NCBI RefSeq assembly: GCF_014334135.1
Contig: NZ_CP060497.1
Location: 1,364,001 to 1,428,000 of the forward strand
Length of the DNA: 64,000 nt
From: Olivibacter sp. SDN3
Lineage (GTDB): Bacteria; Bacteroidota; Bacteroidia; Sphingobacteriales; Sphingobacteriaceae
Reading direction: 5' to 3'
Positions 17,902-26,596 of the stretch are shown here, in pieces. Within the stretch, counting starts at the first letter, position 1. Each line of letters starts with the position of its first letter. The notes beneath the pieces are model-generated. The model did no database searches. It was not told the origin of the DNA and saw only the letters and a program-made list of their open reading frames with translations. The translations under genes and the position numbers were made by a program.

Positions 17902-19440
17902 TTACGGCTGAAACCAAACCTTCGTATTGTGTGTAGGCATAGTACCCCCCATTTGTTCATTCACCCATTTAATCAGATTCGGGTTGTTCTGTTCGTTATC
18001 CGAATATACATAACGTACCGGTATTTGCGCAATCACAGAAGGCCCTGGCTGCAATTCCGGATAACCCGTACGCCTCCAAGAGGCCCATCCCTCGTATCCA
18101 TTCAAAAAGGCATCGATCCATTGTTGTTCGGCTATCTGCTGCAAAGCCGTACTTTCCTGTAGCGCCACATCCTCACGTGACAAAAATACCTGCGCCTGCT
18201 CAGCGCTAATATACGGAGTTTCTTCCTGAGAGGCCTGTCCCACCTGTGGCCATTTCGCTAAGGATGCAGCCAACGCTTCATGGTATACGCTTTGAGCATC
18301 GCCTTGAACCCCCATGTTCCGGACAATTGCTTCAGCCTTTAAGAACAGGGTCTCACTATAAGTCATTAAAAAAGCCCGATTCTCTTTGCGGATCCGTTTT
18401 CCTACCACAGAAAAATCGTCTCTATTCAAGCCGGTCTGCTGATATAAAGCGTCTTGCTCCAATGCACTCAGCCCCGCCCGCTGCCCCCTATACGCGTAGG
18501 GCGTAGTAGCATTTTGCCGATGTGCATTATATGAATTTCTGGTCGGCGACACATAGATATATAAACGGGGGTCTGCTTTGCTTTGCAACATGTTCACCAT
18601 CACGTCACTCACCCGGTCATTCCCGTCATAATTGACACCACTGCCATCTGCCGGCGGATTGAGGATAAACCAACTGTACAAATCCGAATTATTGTTATAA
18701 ACCAACGTAGCCTGATCTTCTACACCTTCAAATAAAGGATAACTTTCTGGATTGTTAAAAATTTCAGCTACAGCTGCAGATACGTCTACCCTCTCCGATT
18801 CGCGCATCAGCATTCGTACTTTTAAGGCATTGGCAAATTTGCGCCAGTTCTGAAGATTGCCATTATACAGGATATCCCGGTTGATCGTCAAAGACGGATC
18901 AGCATCTCTCAGCAACTGATTAGCTTGTTCCAAATCTGCGAGCATTAAGCCATACACTTCCTGCTGCGCCTGATAATTGGGAAATTCCAAGCCAGCCACA
19001 TCCCCCATTCCCGCTTCATTATAGGGTATATCGCCATAAGCGTCGCTCATTATGGATAAGATATATACTTTAAGAATCAAGGCGAGGGCTTCATATTGTG
19101 GTTGCTGATTCTGTTGTCCAAGTAAACGCAACTGGTTGACGTCTTTGATCAGACGCATGGCACCGTTCCATTCCTCCCGAAAGGATGCTCCTGTCAGGTT
19201 ATAGCGTCCGGATCCTTCACTCATCCCCCCTACATAAGCAATATGCTGCACAAACTGGCCTGCATGCCCTCCTCCACTCGATGTCATCGTATTTACAGCA
19301 CCACTGATGATAGGCGGCAAGAGCGTTTCCGGTGGCACGACATCCGGATTGTTCGGATTGATATTGATTGCCTCAAAATCTCTACATGATCCCAGGGTCA
19401 ACGATAGGATCACGGCTAAAAAATAGGTGTACGTTCTCAT
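17902..19440 (-). CDS. SusD-like nutrient-binding outer-membrane lipoprotein (SusD_2 type), operon A
   Basis: The 512-residue protein has a lipoprotein signal with lipobox LGSC (MRTYTYFLAVILSLTLGSCRD) and the opening DFEAININPNNPDVVPPE, characteristic of the second SusD subfamily (PF12771-like) rather than classic SusD. Helical repeat segments run through the middle, and YEGWASWRRTGYPEL near the C-terminus is a subfamily hallmark. It starts 17 bp after the SusC stop. As SusC's lid it should capture the substrate whose phosphate is released by the downstream phosphatase. Confidence 0.92.
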   Translation of the reverse strand: MRTYTYFLAVILSLTLGSCRDFEAININPNNPDVVPPETLLPPIISGAVNTMTSSGGGHAGQFVQHIAYVGGMSEGSGRYNLTGASFREEWNGAMRLIKDVNQLRLLGQQNQQPQYEALALILKVYILSIMSDAYGDIPYNEAGMGDVAGLEFPNYQAQQEVYGLMLADLEQANQLLRDADPSLTINRDILYNGNLQNWRKFANALKVRMLMRESERVDVSAAVAEIFNNPESYPLFEGVEDQATLVYNNNSDLYSWFILNPPADGSGVNYDGNDRVSDVMVNMLQSKADPRLYIYVSPTRNSYNAHRQNATTPYAYRGQRAGLSALEQDALYQQTGLNRDDFSVVGKRIRKENRAFLMTYSETLFLKAEAIVRNMGVQGDAQSVYHEALAASLAKWPQVGQASQEETPYISAEQAQVFLSREDVALQESTALQQIAEQQWIDAFLNGYEGWASWRRTGYPELQPGPSVIAQIPVRYVYSDNEQNNPNLIKWVNEQMGGTMPTHNTKVWFQP

Positions 19441-19457
19441 AGCAAAAACTTTTCCGT

Positions 19458-22400
19458 TTAAAAGTTGATATTCAATGCGGCACCGAAGCTCCGCTGTGAA
19501 GGAAGCGAAAAGGCCTCTAAACCCTGAAACTGACCGTCGTAACCCGACACTTCCGGATCAATATTCGGCACGTCCGACCAAAGCACTAGATTTCGTCCGA
19601 CCAATGAAAGGCTGGCCTGTCTAAAAGGTGTCCGTCTCAAGGTTTTTTCCGGTATGCGGTAACTGATCTTCACCTCCCGTAGTTTAATATAAGAGGCATC
19701 GAAAGTCGCTATATGGTCGTTGTCATAGTAAGCACGCCAATAGTTGCGAACCGTTACCTCTGTAGCGTTAGGCGCGCCGGTATCTAAATCAATACCTTCA
19801 CCGATCATGGTGCCTCCGCCATTTTCATCACGGTTTATCAAAGATTCTTTCAAAGTACCGCTTCTGATCCCTTCAATGTAGGTCCGTGAATGTACCACGC
19901 CTCCTTTCTGAAAGCCAAAAAGAAAGCTAAGATCGAAATTGCGATAGGACAACTGGTTGGTGATACCGCCGGTATAATCCGGGTTTACATTTCCGAGATA
20001 ACCCCAATCGCCATTTTCTTCCTGCGGTAAGCCGTTTCGATGAGTGAGGGTACCATTCTGATAGATCAGGTAATCACCATACAAAGAACCAAAGGAGCCG
20101 TCACCTTTTGTATTTTCCGTACGCATCTCAAGCGAGGCCCAGCGTTCCAGCTGACGGATACGCGAAATACCGAGATCTTCGGCAAGATAAACTACGCTGT
20201 TTCGGTTTAAGCCAAAATTGACGTTCACGTTCCAGCTAAACTGATTGGTGCGTACCGGAGTAACATCTACCATGAGTTCGATACCATTGTTTCGCATTTT
20301 GCCCACATTCATCAATTTGGTATCGTAACCTGCCGACGGGTTCAAGGTTACCGGAATAATCAGATCGGTGGTGGTACTTCTATAATAGGTAAAATCTATC
20401 CCAATACGGTTATTGAAGAAGCGAGAGTCAAACCCGAATTCATAGGAACTTACTTTTTCCGGTCGGATATCAGGGTTGGGATAATTATTGTTATGGATCG
20501 CCACCGTTTCACCGTTCCAGCCCTGCGTCACCTGAAAGTTAGGAATGGTTTGATAGGGCTCCAAGTCACGCCGTACAGCCGAAATACTGCTGCGCAGTTT
20601 CAGATAACTTAATGCATCGCTGCTCCAGCCGAACAGCTCAGATGCCACCATACTTAATGAAGCTGAGGGATAGAAATAGGAGCGATTGTGTCTAGGTAAA
20701 GCGCTCGACCAGTCGTTTCTTCCAGTTAAATCAAGGAAAAGTGCATCTTTGTATCCTATTTGTGCGGTACCGTACAGGGAGTTTATTTTTTTCTGTTGAC
20801 GAACATTTCCCGCAACAATTGGTGAAGCATTATTGGTAAGGTTGTAGACATTAGGTATCGATAGCCGGTCGACAATGGCTCCCAAACGCTTCGATTCCTG
20901 GTTCATTAAATTCCCTCCCAGCGAGGCGTTGATACTGAAATCGTCCTGTATTTTTGTATTGTACGAAAGCAAGGCATCGTGATTGGTTTCCAGAAAATAA
21001 ACATCGTCTTCCTGATAATGACCGTTCACATATTGGGCGGAAGATACCGCATGGCGCATGGTCCGTTTATCGTTATAGAAATCGCGTCCAGACCGCAGCA
21101 TCAAGGTCAAATTTGGTAAAAAGTTATAGGTAAACTTCACATTGCCATACACCCTATCCCGATTATTACCATTCAGATTCTCATAGGCCACAAAATAAGG
21201 ATTGTTCAGACGAGAACTGTTCAGGCCCCATATCGGTGAAAGTTGCTGTGTACGCAGATTATCGTCTGTCCAATAGTTGCGTAGACTGTTAACATTCACA
21301 TTCCGTGGCATGTACAGAAAGATCTTCATGATCGCATCATCGTTCTTGGCACCATAACTGGCCCTGTTATCACTTCCGGAATTGACGTAATTCATGTTGA
21401 CGTCCACCTTCAATTTAGGCGTGATCGCGTAGCCGGTATTGATACCAATCGCATTACGTGTTAAGTCGGTATTCGGCACCATGCCCCGCTGTGTCGTATT
21501 GGTATAAGAAAAACGGAAGTTCAGCTTGTCGTTGCTACCAGCAATCGCTAAGTTATTCGTAAAGGTATGCCCGGTCTGTAAGAAATCTTTCAGTTGGTTC
21601 GGGTAGGCCACGAAAGGGGTAGCCATCCGCTCACCGGTATTGGGATCTATCGGCGAATCAAACTGCGGAATGAGCTGTCCGTTCAGGCGAGGCCCCCAAT
21701 TTTCCATCACGTTATCATTTAACCCTGCTCCCATGCCATCCACATAGCTATACCGCCCGTCAAGTCCCTGTCCATATTCATACTGATAATCGGGTAACTT
21801 TAAAGGCGTTTCCGCACTGGCTTGTGAATTAAAGCTTACGCCTATCCCTTGGGTTCCTTTACCCGACTTCGTCGTGATAAGCACCACGCCATTCGCTGCC
21901 CGTGAACCATACAAAGCGGCGGCATTAGGTCCTTTCAGCACTGTAATGCTTTCGATGTCATTGGGATCGAGTTCTCCCGCCGCATTTCCATAGTCGACTT
22001 CTGATTCCGAATCGCCCGGTCCTCCCATTAAATTGGGATTGTTAAAATCCTGTCGGCCAGTAAATGAACGAGTCGACTGCTCATTATTATTACTGATAGG
22101 CACGCCATCCACTACAAATAAAGGCGAATTATTGTAGTTGTATCCACTGACGAAATTCTGTCCACGGATCTGTATATTGGCAGAGGAGCCTATACCCCCA
22201 TTCGAATTCGTGATACGGACGCCGGCAACCCTTCCGTTTAAGGTATTGATCAGGTTAGTTTCGTGTGACTCTTGGATGGTCTGCCCTTCTACCTTTTGCT
22301 GCGAAAAGCCGATAGATTTTCCTTCCCGCGATATACCCAGGGCGGTTACCACGACTTCGTTCAAAGGGTTATTGTCTTCCTGTAGCGTAATGTCTATACG

Positions 22401-22991
22401 CTGCTGCGAACCAACGGTCGTCTCATGCGGACGATAGCCCATATAGCTAAATACCAATATACTTTGCTGATCAGCAACTGATAGCTGATAAGAGCCTTGA
22501 TTGTCTGTAACCGTTTTTTGGGAAGACCCTTTTACCAGCACATTAGCGCCCACTATCGGCGCAAGTGTCTGGGCATCACGCACCTGCCCTTTAATGATGA
22601 TACCTTGCGGCGCGCGCCGAAGGGCAATCGTACCATCTCTTTCTTCAAAAACGATGGATTCTTCCTTAAAGATATCATTCAAAACATCCGCGAGTTTACT
22701 ATTCTGATAACTTACCTTGTCCAACACCTTTTGGTCCAGGCGCAAGTCTTCGGTGAAAGCAAAATCTACTGTCAGTTGTTCTTCTATCTCCTTTAACAGT
22801 GTATAGATCGTTACACGGTTAAAAGATAGATGTAAGCGTTTTTCCAGCCCTCCCTCCAATCGGTATGCTTTGGCTTCGGCATAACCGCTGTAAAGCATGC
22901 CAAGAAACACTGTTGATAACATGATTTTTTGCATCAATCGCAAGTGTGATCTATTCATTTGTACTAATGGTTGAGGTAATTGAGATTTCAT
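19458..22991 (-). CDS. SusC-family TonB-dependent transporter with STN domain, operon A
   Basis: The protein is 1177 residues from the first ATG; a start at Met12 (22958, MNRSHLRLMQKIM) would give a more normal signal peptide. It has an STN domain (about 52-127), a carboxypeptidase-regulatory-like domain (about 132-205), the TonB-box-like NEVVVTALGIS (211-221), a plug (GVRITNSNGGIGSSANIQIRG) and the barrel. The STN domain is the part that signals occupancy to a FecR-type anti-sigma factor, whose gene is immediately upstream (31-bp gap). The EVVVTALGIS form goes with SusD_2 partners, as found here. Substrate inferred to be a phosphorylated compound from the operon's phosphatase. Confidence 0.93.
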   Translation of the reverse strand: MKSQLPQPLVQMNRSHLRLMQKIMLSTVFLGMLYSGYAEAKAYRLEGGLEKRLHLSFNRVTIYTLLKEIEEQLTVDFAFTEDLRLDQKVLDKVSYQNSKLADVLNDIFKEESIVFEERDGTIALRRAPQGIIIKGQVRDAQTLAPIVGANVLVKGSSQKTVTDNQGSYQLSVADQQSILVFSYMGYRPHETTVGSQQRIDITLQEDNNPLNEVVVTALGISREGKSIGFSQQKVEGQTIQESHETNLINTLNGRVAGVRITNSNGGIGSSANIQIRGQNFVSGYNYNNSPLFVVDGVPISNNNEQSTRSFTGRQDFNNPNLMGGPGDSESEVDYGNAAGELDPNDIESITVLKGPNAAALYGSRAANGVVLITTKSGKGTQGIGVSFNSQASAETPLKLPDYQYEYGQGLDGRYSYVDGMGAGLNDNVMENWGPRLNGQLIPQFDSPIDPNTGERMATPFVAYPNQLKDFLQTGHTFTNNLAIAGSNDKLNFRFSYTNTTQRGMVPNTDLTRNAIGINTGYAITPKLKVDVNMNYVNSGSDNRASYGAKNDDAIMKIFLYMPRNVNVNSLRNYWTDDNLRTQQLSPIWGLNSSRLNNPYFVAYENLNGNNRDRVYGNVKFTYNFLPNLTLMLRSGRDFYNDKRTMRHAVSSAQYVNGHYQEDDVYFLETNHDALLSYNTKIQDDFSINASLGGNLMNQESKRLGAIVDRLSIPNVYNLTNNASPIVAGNVRQQKKINSLYGTAQIGYKDALFLDLTGRNDWSSALPRHNRSYFYPSASLSMVASELFGWSSDALSYLKLRSSISAVRRDLEPYQTIPNFQVTQGWNGETVAIHNNNYPNPDIRPEKVSSYEFGFDSRFFNNRIGIDFTYYRSTTTDLIIPVTLNPSAGYDTKLMNVGKMRNNGIELMVDVTPVRTNQFSWNVNVNFGLNRNSVVYLAEDLGISRIRQLERWASLEMRTENTKGDGSFGSLYGDYLIYQNGTLTHRNGLPQEENGDWGYLGNVNPDYTGGITNQLSYRNFDLSFLFGFQKGGVVHSRTYIEGIRSGTLKESLINRDENGGGTMIGEGIDLDTGAPNATEVTVRNYWRAYYDNDHIATFDASYIKLREVKISYRIPEKTLRRTPFRQASLSLVGRNLVLWSDVPNIDPEVSGYDGQFQGLEAFSLPSQRSFGAALNINF

Positions 22992-23022
22992 ATATTGTCA
23001 TTGTTGAGATCCTATATTATGC

Positions 23023-24024
23023 TTAGAAGATTTTTAAGTCGCCATTCACCTCCTTTCTGTATTGTTTATTCAAAATGTGACAGATCGTCTCTACCGCGTC
23101 GGTAGCCGAACGATGGTATTTCAGGTTAATCGTATAGTGGTTCTGCAGCACTGTGGGATCTTCACTTTTCAGCACCACACCGTATATATCGTAAAAAGTA
23201 GCCGCTAACTCTTCGAAGTCCGCCCTATCCAGCGCAACAGCGCCTGTGAGCCAAGCATTGCCCAATGCGCCAATATGTGCCGTAAAACGATCGTCGTTTC
23301 GATCGTAGCTACCACTTTCATTAGCCGCCAATATGAGCTGCTGCTTTTGCCCGGTATTGCTGAGCTTGACTTTACCGGTTTGTACAGCCACCTGTGTCTC
23401 TTGCCGGTGGGAATAAGCTTTGATATTGAATGAGGTACCCAGTACCTGCACGGCGATATCATTGGTCTTTACACGGAATGGGCTTTCCGGCCGACCATGA
23501 ATCTCAAAAAAAGCTTCGCCTTCCAAGATGACTTCACGCTCATTTTTGCCATATCCAGGCAAGATACTTATCGTCGACCGGGCATTTAATATGACTATTG
23601 AACCATCTGGCAGTACCACTTTCTTTCTCTCCCCCACGGTGGTGGAGCTGCGTTGCGCTATGCTGGTTGTCTCGTTGCCTCCGTTCGACAATGAATTATT
23701 TGAAGAAAAGTAGCTGATGCTCCAAACACCACAACCTATTAAAACGATGCTTGCTGCGATCCCGGCCCATAGCCGAGCATGATGTAAACGCCTGTTCGGC
23801 TTCGGAGCAAGCACGCCGGTCTGTAAATTCCCCCATATGCGTGTGCTGACCATTTGCTTTTCTGCTGTCGTTTCAAAATGCTCAATCGGCGTTTTATCCC
23901 ATTCGAAAGACGCATACCAGCTATCTACGAGGCGTTTTTCCGCTTCGGAGCTTTTTTTCGTATAATACTTTTCCAGTATTTTCTTATAGATACTAAATTT
24001 CACTACATCCCTTTTATACCTCAA
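23023..24024 (-). CDS. FecR-type anti-sigma factor, operon A
   Basis: The 333-residue inner-membrane protein has a cytoplasmic N-terminal domain (about 1-85), one membrane helix (about 88-107, ARLWAGIAASIVLIGCGVW), a FecR domain (about 130-225; KKVVLPDGSIVILNARSTI, ILEGEAFFEI and FRVKTNDIAVQVLGTSFNIKAY) and a DUF4974-type C-terminal domain that meets the SusC STN domain. It holds the ECF sigma factor until SusC reports ligand. It lies between the sigma gene and susC. Confidence 0.93.
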   Translation of the reverse strand: MRYKRDVVKFSIYKKILEKYYTKKSSEAEKRLVDSWYASFEWDKTPIEHFETTAEKQMVSTRIWGNLQTGVLAPKPNRRLHHARLWAGIAASIVLIGCGVWSISYFSSNNSLSNGGNETTSIAQRSSTTVGERKKVVLPDGSIVILNARSTISILPGYGKNEREVILEGEAFFEIHGRPESPFRVKTNDIAVQVLGTSFNIKAYSHRQETQVAVQTGKVKLSNTGQKQQLILAANESGSYDRNDDRFTAHIGALGNAWLTGAVALDRADFEELAATFYDIYGVVLKSEDPTVLQNHYTINLKYHRSATDAVETICHILNKQYRKEVNGDLKIF

Positions 24025-24073
24025 TAGTGTATAAATGCCAGTCCTTATACTTCAAGAAAAGATGGTGAAATTG

Positions 24074-24673
24074 TTAACTTTTTGTAAAGAGGAAAGTGAT
24101 AAGGGAATAAATAGGCAGGTGTGGATATTCCTTTACCAGTTTACCCCGGAGTTGCTTCAAAGCGGCAGTGTGGTTGTTCCGCACCGTTTGCTCGGCTAAC
24201 TGAAGGGCACGCGCTATCTCAGCAATGGTAAAATCCTGCATACGCAACAGAAATATCTGTCGCATATTTTCGGGAAAGGAATGAATCACTTCGGCAATCG
24301 TCTTTTGCAGGGCTCCAGCTTCCATTGCGTCGAGGATCGTGTCTTCCATTTCTTCCATCCTTTGTAAAAGATGCGTATGCAATTGCTGCGCACGTGTTTG
24401 CTGACTTGCCCAGTAAATAATTTTGTATTTCAAGATGCTGTAGAGATAGTTGCGCAGTCCGCTGTGAATATACAGGTTTTCCTTTTTCGCCCAAAGGTCT
24501 GTAAAAACGTCCTGCACCATATCTTCAGCCAGTTCCTGGCTACGTAATCGGAAATAGGCCTTTTTATATAAGATTTCCCAATACTGCTCGAATACCTCTT
24601 TGAAGGCAAGCATATCGCCATTCCGTATTTTTTCAATCAGGGCAGCTTCTGGTATTTGTTGAAGGGCTTGCAT
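24074..24673 (-). CDS. ECF sigma factor (FecI/RpoE-like), operon A
   Basis: The 199-residue protein has sigma region 2 (about 22-90; AFKEVFEQYWEILYKKAYFRLR and DMVQDVFTDLWAKKENL) and region 4 (about 130-185; FLLRMQDFTIAEIARALQLAEQTVRNNHTAALKQLR). It recruits RNA polymerase to its own operon when released by the FecR protein. The gene has a TATCTTTG -7 element (24691-24698) preceded by two 11-bp direct repeats (24701-24722) that match the pstS promoter in sequence and spacing. Phosphate limitation therefore probably sets the level of this sigma factor and substrate sensing its activity. Confidence 0.93.
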   Translation of the reverse strand: MQALQQIPEAALIEKIRNGDMLAFKEVFEQYWEILYKKAYFRLRSQELAEDMVQDVFTDLWAKKENLYIHSGLRNYLYSILKYKIIYWASQQTRAQQLHTHLLQRMEEMEDTILDAMEAGALQKTIAEVIHSFPENMRQIFLLRMQDFTIAEIARALQLAEQTVRNNHTAALKQLRGKLVKEYPHLPIYSLITFLFTKS

Positions 24674-24690
24674 TTCCTTTACACTTGAAG

Positions 24691-24722
24691 CAAAGATAGC
24701 CAGGCAATATTAGGTCAATGTT
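24691..24722 (-). promoter_or_regulatory. ECF sigma A promoter with PHO-box-like direct repeats
   Basis: On the minus strand the order is AACATTGACCT (24722-24712), AATATTGCCTG (24711-24701), GC, then TATCTTTG (24698-24691). The two 11-bp units are direct repeats (AAyATTG core) in phase with one helical turn, and they replace a normal -33 element. That is how PhoB-type activators work. The AACATT-to-TAnnTTTG distance (24 nt) is identical to that at pstS. Confidence 0.65.
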
Positions 24723-24758
24723 AAATGTGAAGCATCAAATCATATTGAAAAAAATAAT

Positions 24759-24798
24759 CCAATAAACAGGAATTCTATGGGAATTGCCTGTTTATTGG
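24759..24798 (-). terminator. Intrinsic terminator of operon B
   Basis: CCAATAAACAGG (24759-24770) and CCTGTTTATTGG (24787-24798) form a perfect 12-bp stem, with further AATTC/GAATT pairing inside. Read on the minus strand it is followed by ATTATTTTTTT. It sits 10 bp after the stop of the phosphoesterase gene. Confidence 0.75.
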
Positions 24799-24807
24799 CA
24801 AACAACA

Positions 24808-26595
24808 CTATTTGTTTAGCAATTCTAGGTAATACTGCTTAATGGCATAAGGTAGATTGACAATCTCTTCCAAGTTAGCATCGAAGTTAACACGCTGTCC
24901 ATCAGCAAAGGTTATTTGCTTAGCTACTGGATCAAAAATTGCTGGTTGAGCCTTTCCAACACCGTTATAGTCTCCGGGAATTGGAAGATCCCCCTTTTTC
25001 CCAAGTTTCACCGAACCTTTTTTCCCATATACCAACCATTCACCGGTTGATGGACGCCATACCGCCATATCGACTTTCCCATCCCCATCATAGTCAGCTG
25101 GAACCGGGACATCACCTTCCTCACCAAAAGGCACATTTCCCACTGTTGCGATATACCAAGTCTTATTATTTAAGCGCCAAACGGCCATTTCCGCGACGCC
25201 ATCGCCGTCGTAATCTGCAGGTACGGGCACCGATGCCTCCCAGCCATGCTTTACCGGCTCACAACCGTCTACCAGCCACTCGGCAGTATGCGGATTCCAT
25301 ACCGCTATATCAGCAATTCCGTCGCCATCATAATCAGCCGGAACTGGGATGTCACCTGTTTTCCCTAAAGAGATTGCCTTCCAGTCATTCAAATAAAAGG
25401 AAGCTGTTGTCGGGTTATATACTGCCGGACTTGTTTTGCCATAACTATTATAATAAGAAGGTACAGGTATATCACCTTTTCTTCCCAGCGAAGCGATTAT
25501 ACCATCGATACCAAACCAATTGCCATGTTTAAAACTGAGCGGTTTGCTTTTGCCATCCAAGTCAATATCGAATGTTCTTGACGCGGCAACTTCTCTAAAG
25601 AGCGGAACAGAAAAATGACTGTCATCGTCGTTTTCTTCCAAATCGTGGTACGGTGAAAAGGTCCTTACCCTTAACACATCTTTCTCCAGATCAAAAGTTA
25701 GCAAACGCATCAAACCGTTGCCTCCCATTGGTCGGCTCTGATAATCAGAAAGCATTGTCTTAGTAGTATGACCGGCATAAGTATCTTGCCGATAACCTTC
25801 CCCATTATCCCCCACATGGCCGCACAGCATTAAGAACACATTGGGTTGTGTTTTGATACGGTCATAAAGTCGCTGTCCCTGCTTTCCGAAAGCGGCCTGT
25901 CCGGCAACATTGCTGCCGGCTATAGGATTATATCCGATGATATAATGACTGACGATGATTGCCTTTCTGTCTGGGTATTTTTCCAGCAAATCCACCGCCC
26001 AATCGTTCATGGCGTCCTGTTGTTCGTCAAAAGCATCAAACTCAATATAAATCACGAGTAGATCAAGACCTCCAGCTGAGATTAAATCATAATGGCTATC
26101 GTTATCATCGCCAAAATGTCCGCCATAATAATCCCGCCCTTGAAAATGATCCACTCCAAAATATTTATTATAATAAAATGTCTCTCCGCTGCGGGCGAAC
26201 TGGCTAGGATATTGATCATGATTACCTACGGCCATTCCGTAGGGAAGGCCGTGAGGCAAGCGGGGCAAGGGTTTTTCCAGTTGATGCATCGCTTTTGCAG
26301 CGTTTGCCCATTGTTCCGGTTTACGGTCGCCCTTATCGGTAATATCGCCCAGATGGGCTAAATAAACGATATTTTCCTTTTCGCGATTGGCCAGTACCCA
26401 CTCAATCATCGTTTCAAACAATCGATTAGTTCCTCCCTGACTTTCCTCCGTATTATACTGTGTATCAGGAATAACAGCTATGGAAAACGTTCTTTTGGAA
26501 GTGTCTTGTGCAAACAGCTGTATTGTTGTACAGCTTACCGCTATGAGCAACAAGGTGCAAACTTTTCTCAATTTTCTTTTATTCATCTTTTTCAA
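24808..26595 (-). CDS. Secreted calcineurin-type metallophosphoesterase with C-terminal FG-GAP-like repeats
   Basis: The 595-residue protein has a signal peptide (1-30) and a metallophosphoesterase domain (about 35-330) with all dimetal motifs: Asp44 (IPDTQ), Asp84 (HLGDITD), GNHD (124-127), His217 (VSHYI) and GH (259-260). The C-terminal part (about 360-565) has five repeats of about 40 residues built on PVPADYDGDGxxDxAVW; the first and last are degenerate. These look like calcium-binding VCBS/FG-GAP propeller blades and may bind a surface or polymer. It is the last gene of operon B, 1 bp after susD. The substrate is a phosphomono- or diester, not further defined. Confidence 0.9.
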   Translation of the reverse strand: MKKMNKRKLRKVCTLLLIAVSCTTIQLFAQDTSKRTFSIAVIPDTQYNTEESQGGTNRLFETMIEWVLANREKENIVYLAHLGDITDKGDRKPEQWANAAKAMHQLEKPLPRLPHGLPYGMAVGNHDQYPSQFARSGETFYYNKYFGVDHFQGRDYYGGHFGDDNDSHYDLISAGGLDLLVIYIEFDAFDEQQDAMNDWAVDLLEKYPDRKAIIVSHYIIGYNPIAGSNVAGQAAFGKQGQRLYDRIKTQPNVFLMLCGHVGDNGEGYRQDTYAGHTTKTMLSDYQSRPMGGNGLMRLLTFDLEKDVLRVRTFSPYHDLEENDDDSHFSVPLFREVAASRTFDIDLDGKSKPLSFKHGNWFGIDGIIASLGRKGDIPVPSYYNSYGKTSPAVYNPTTASFYLNDWKAISLGKTGDIPVPADYDGDGIADIAVWNPHTAEWLVDGCEPVKHGWEASVPVPADYDGDGVAEMAVWRLNNKTWYIATVGNVPFGEEGDVPVPADYDGDGKVDMAVWRPSTGEWLVYGKKGSVKLGKKGDLPIPGDYNGVGKAQPAIFDPVAKQITFADGQRVNFDANLEEIVNLPYAIKQYYLELLNK

Positions 26596-26596
26596 G

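Noticed and set aside
24939-25532. 197-codon plus-strand open frame rich in His, Pro and Arg
   Set aside because: The odd composition comes from the antisense of the repeated PADYDGDG codons of the phosphoesterase.
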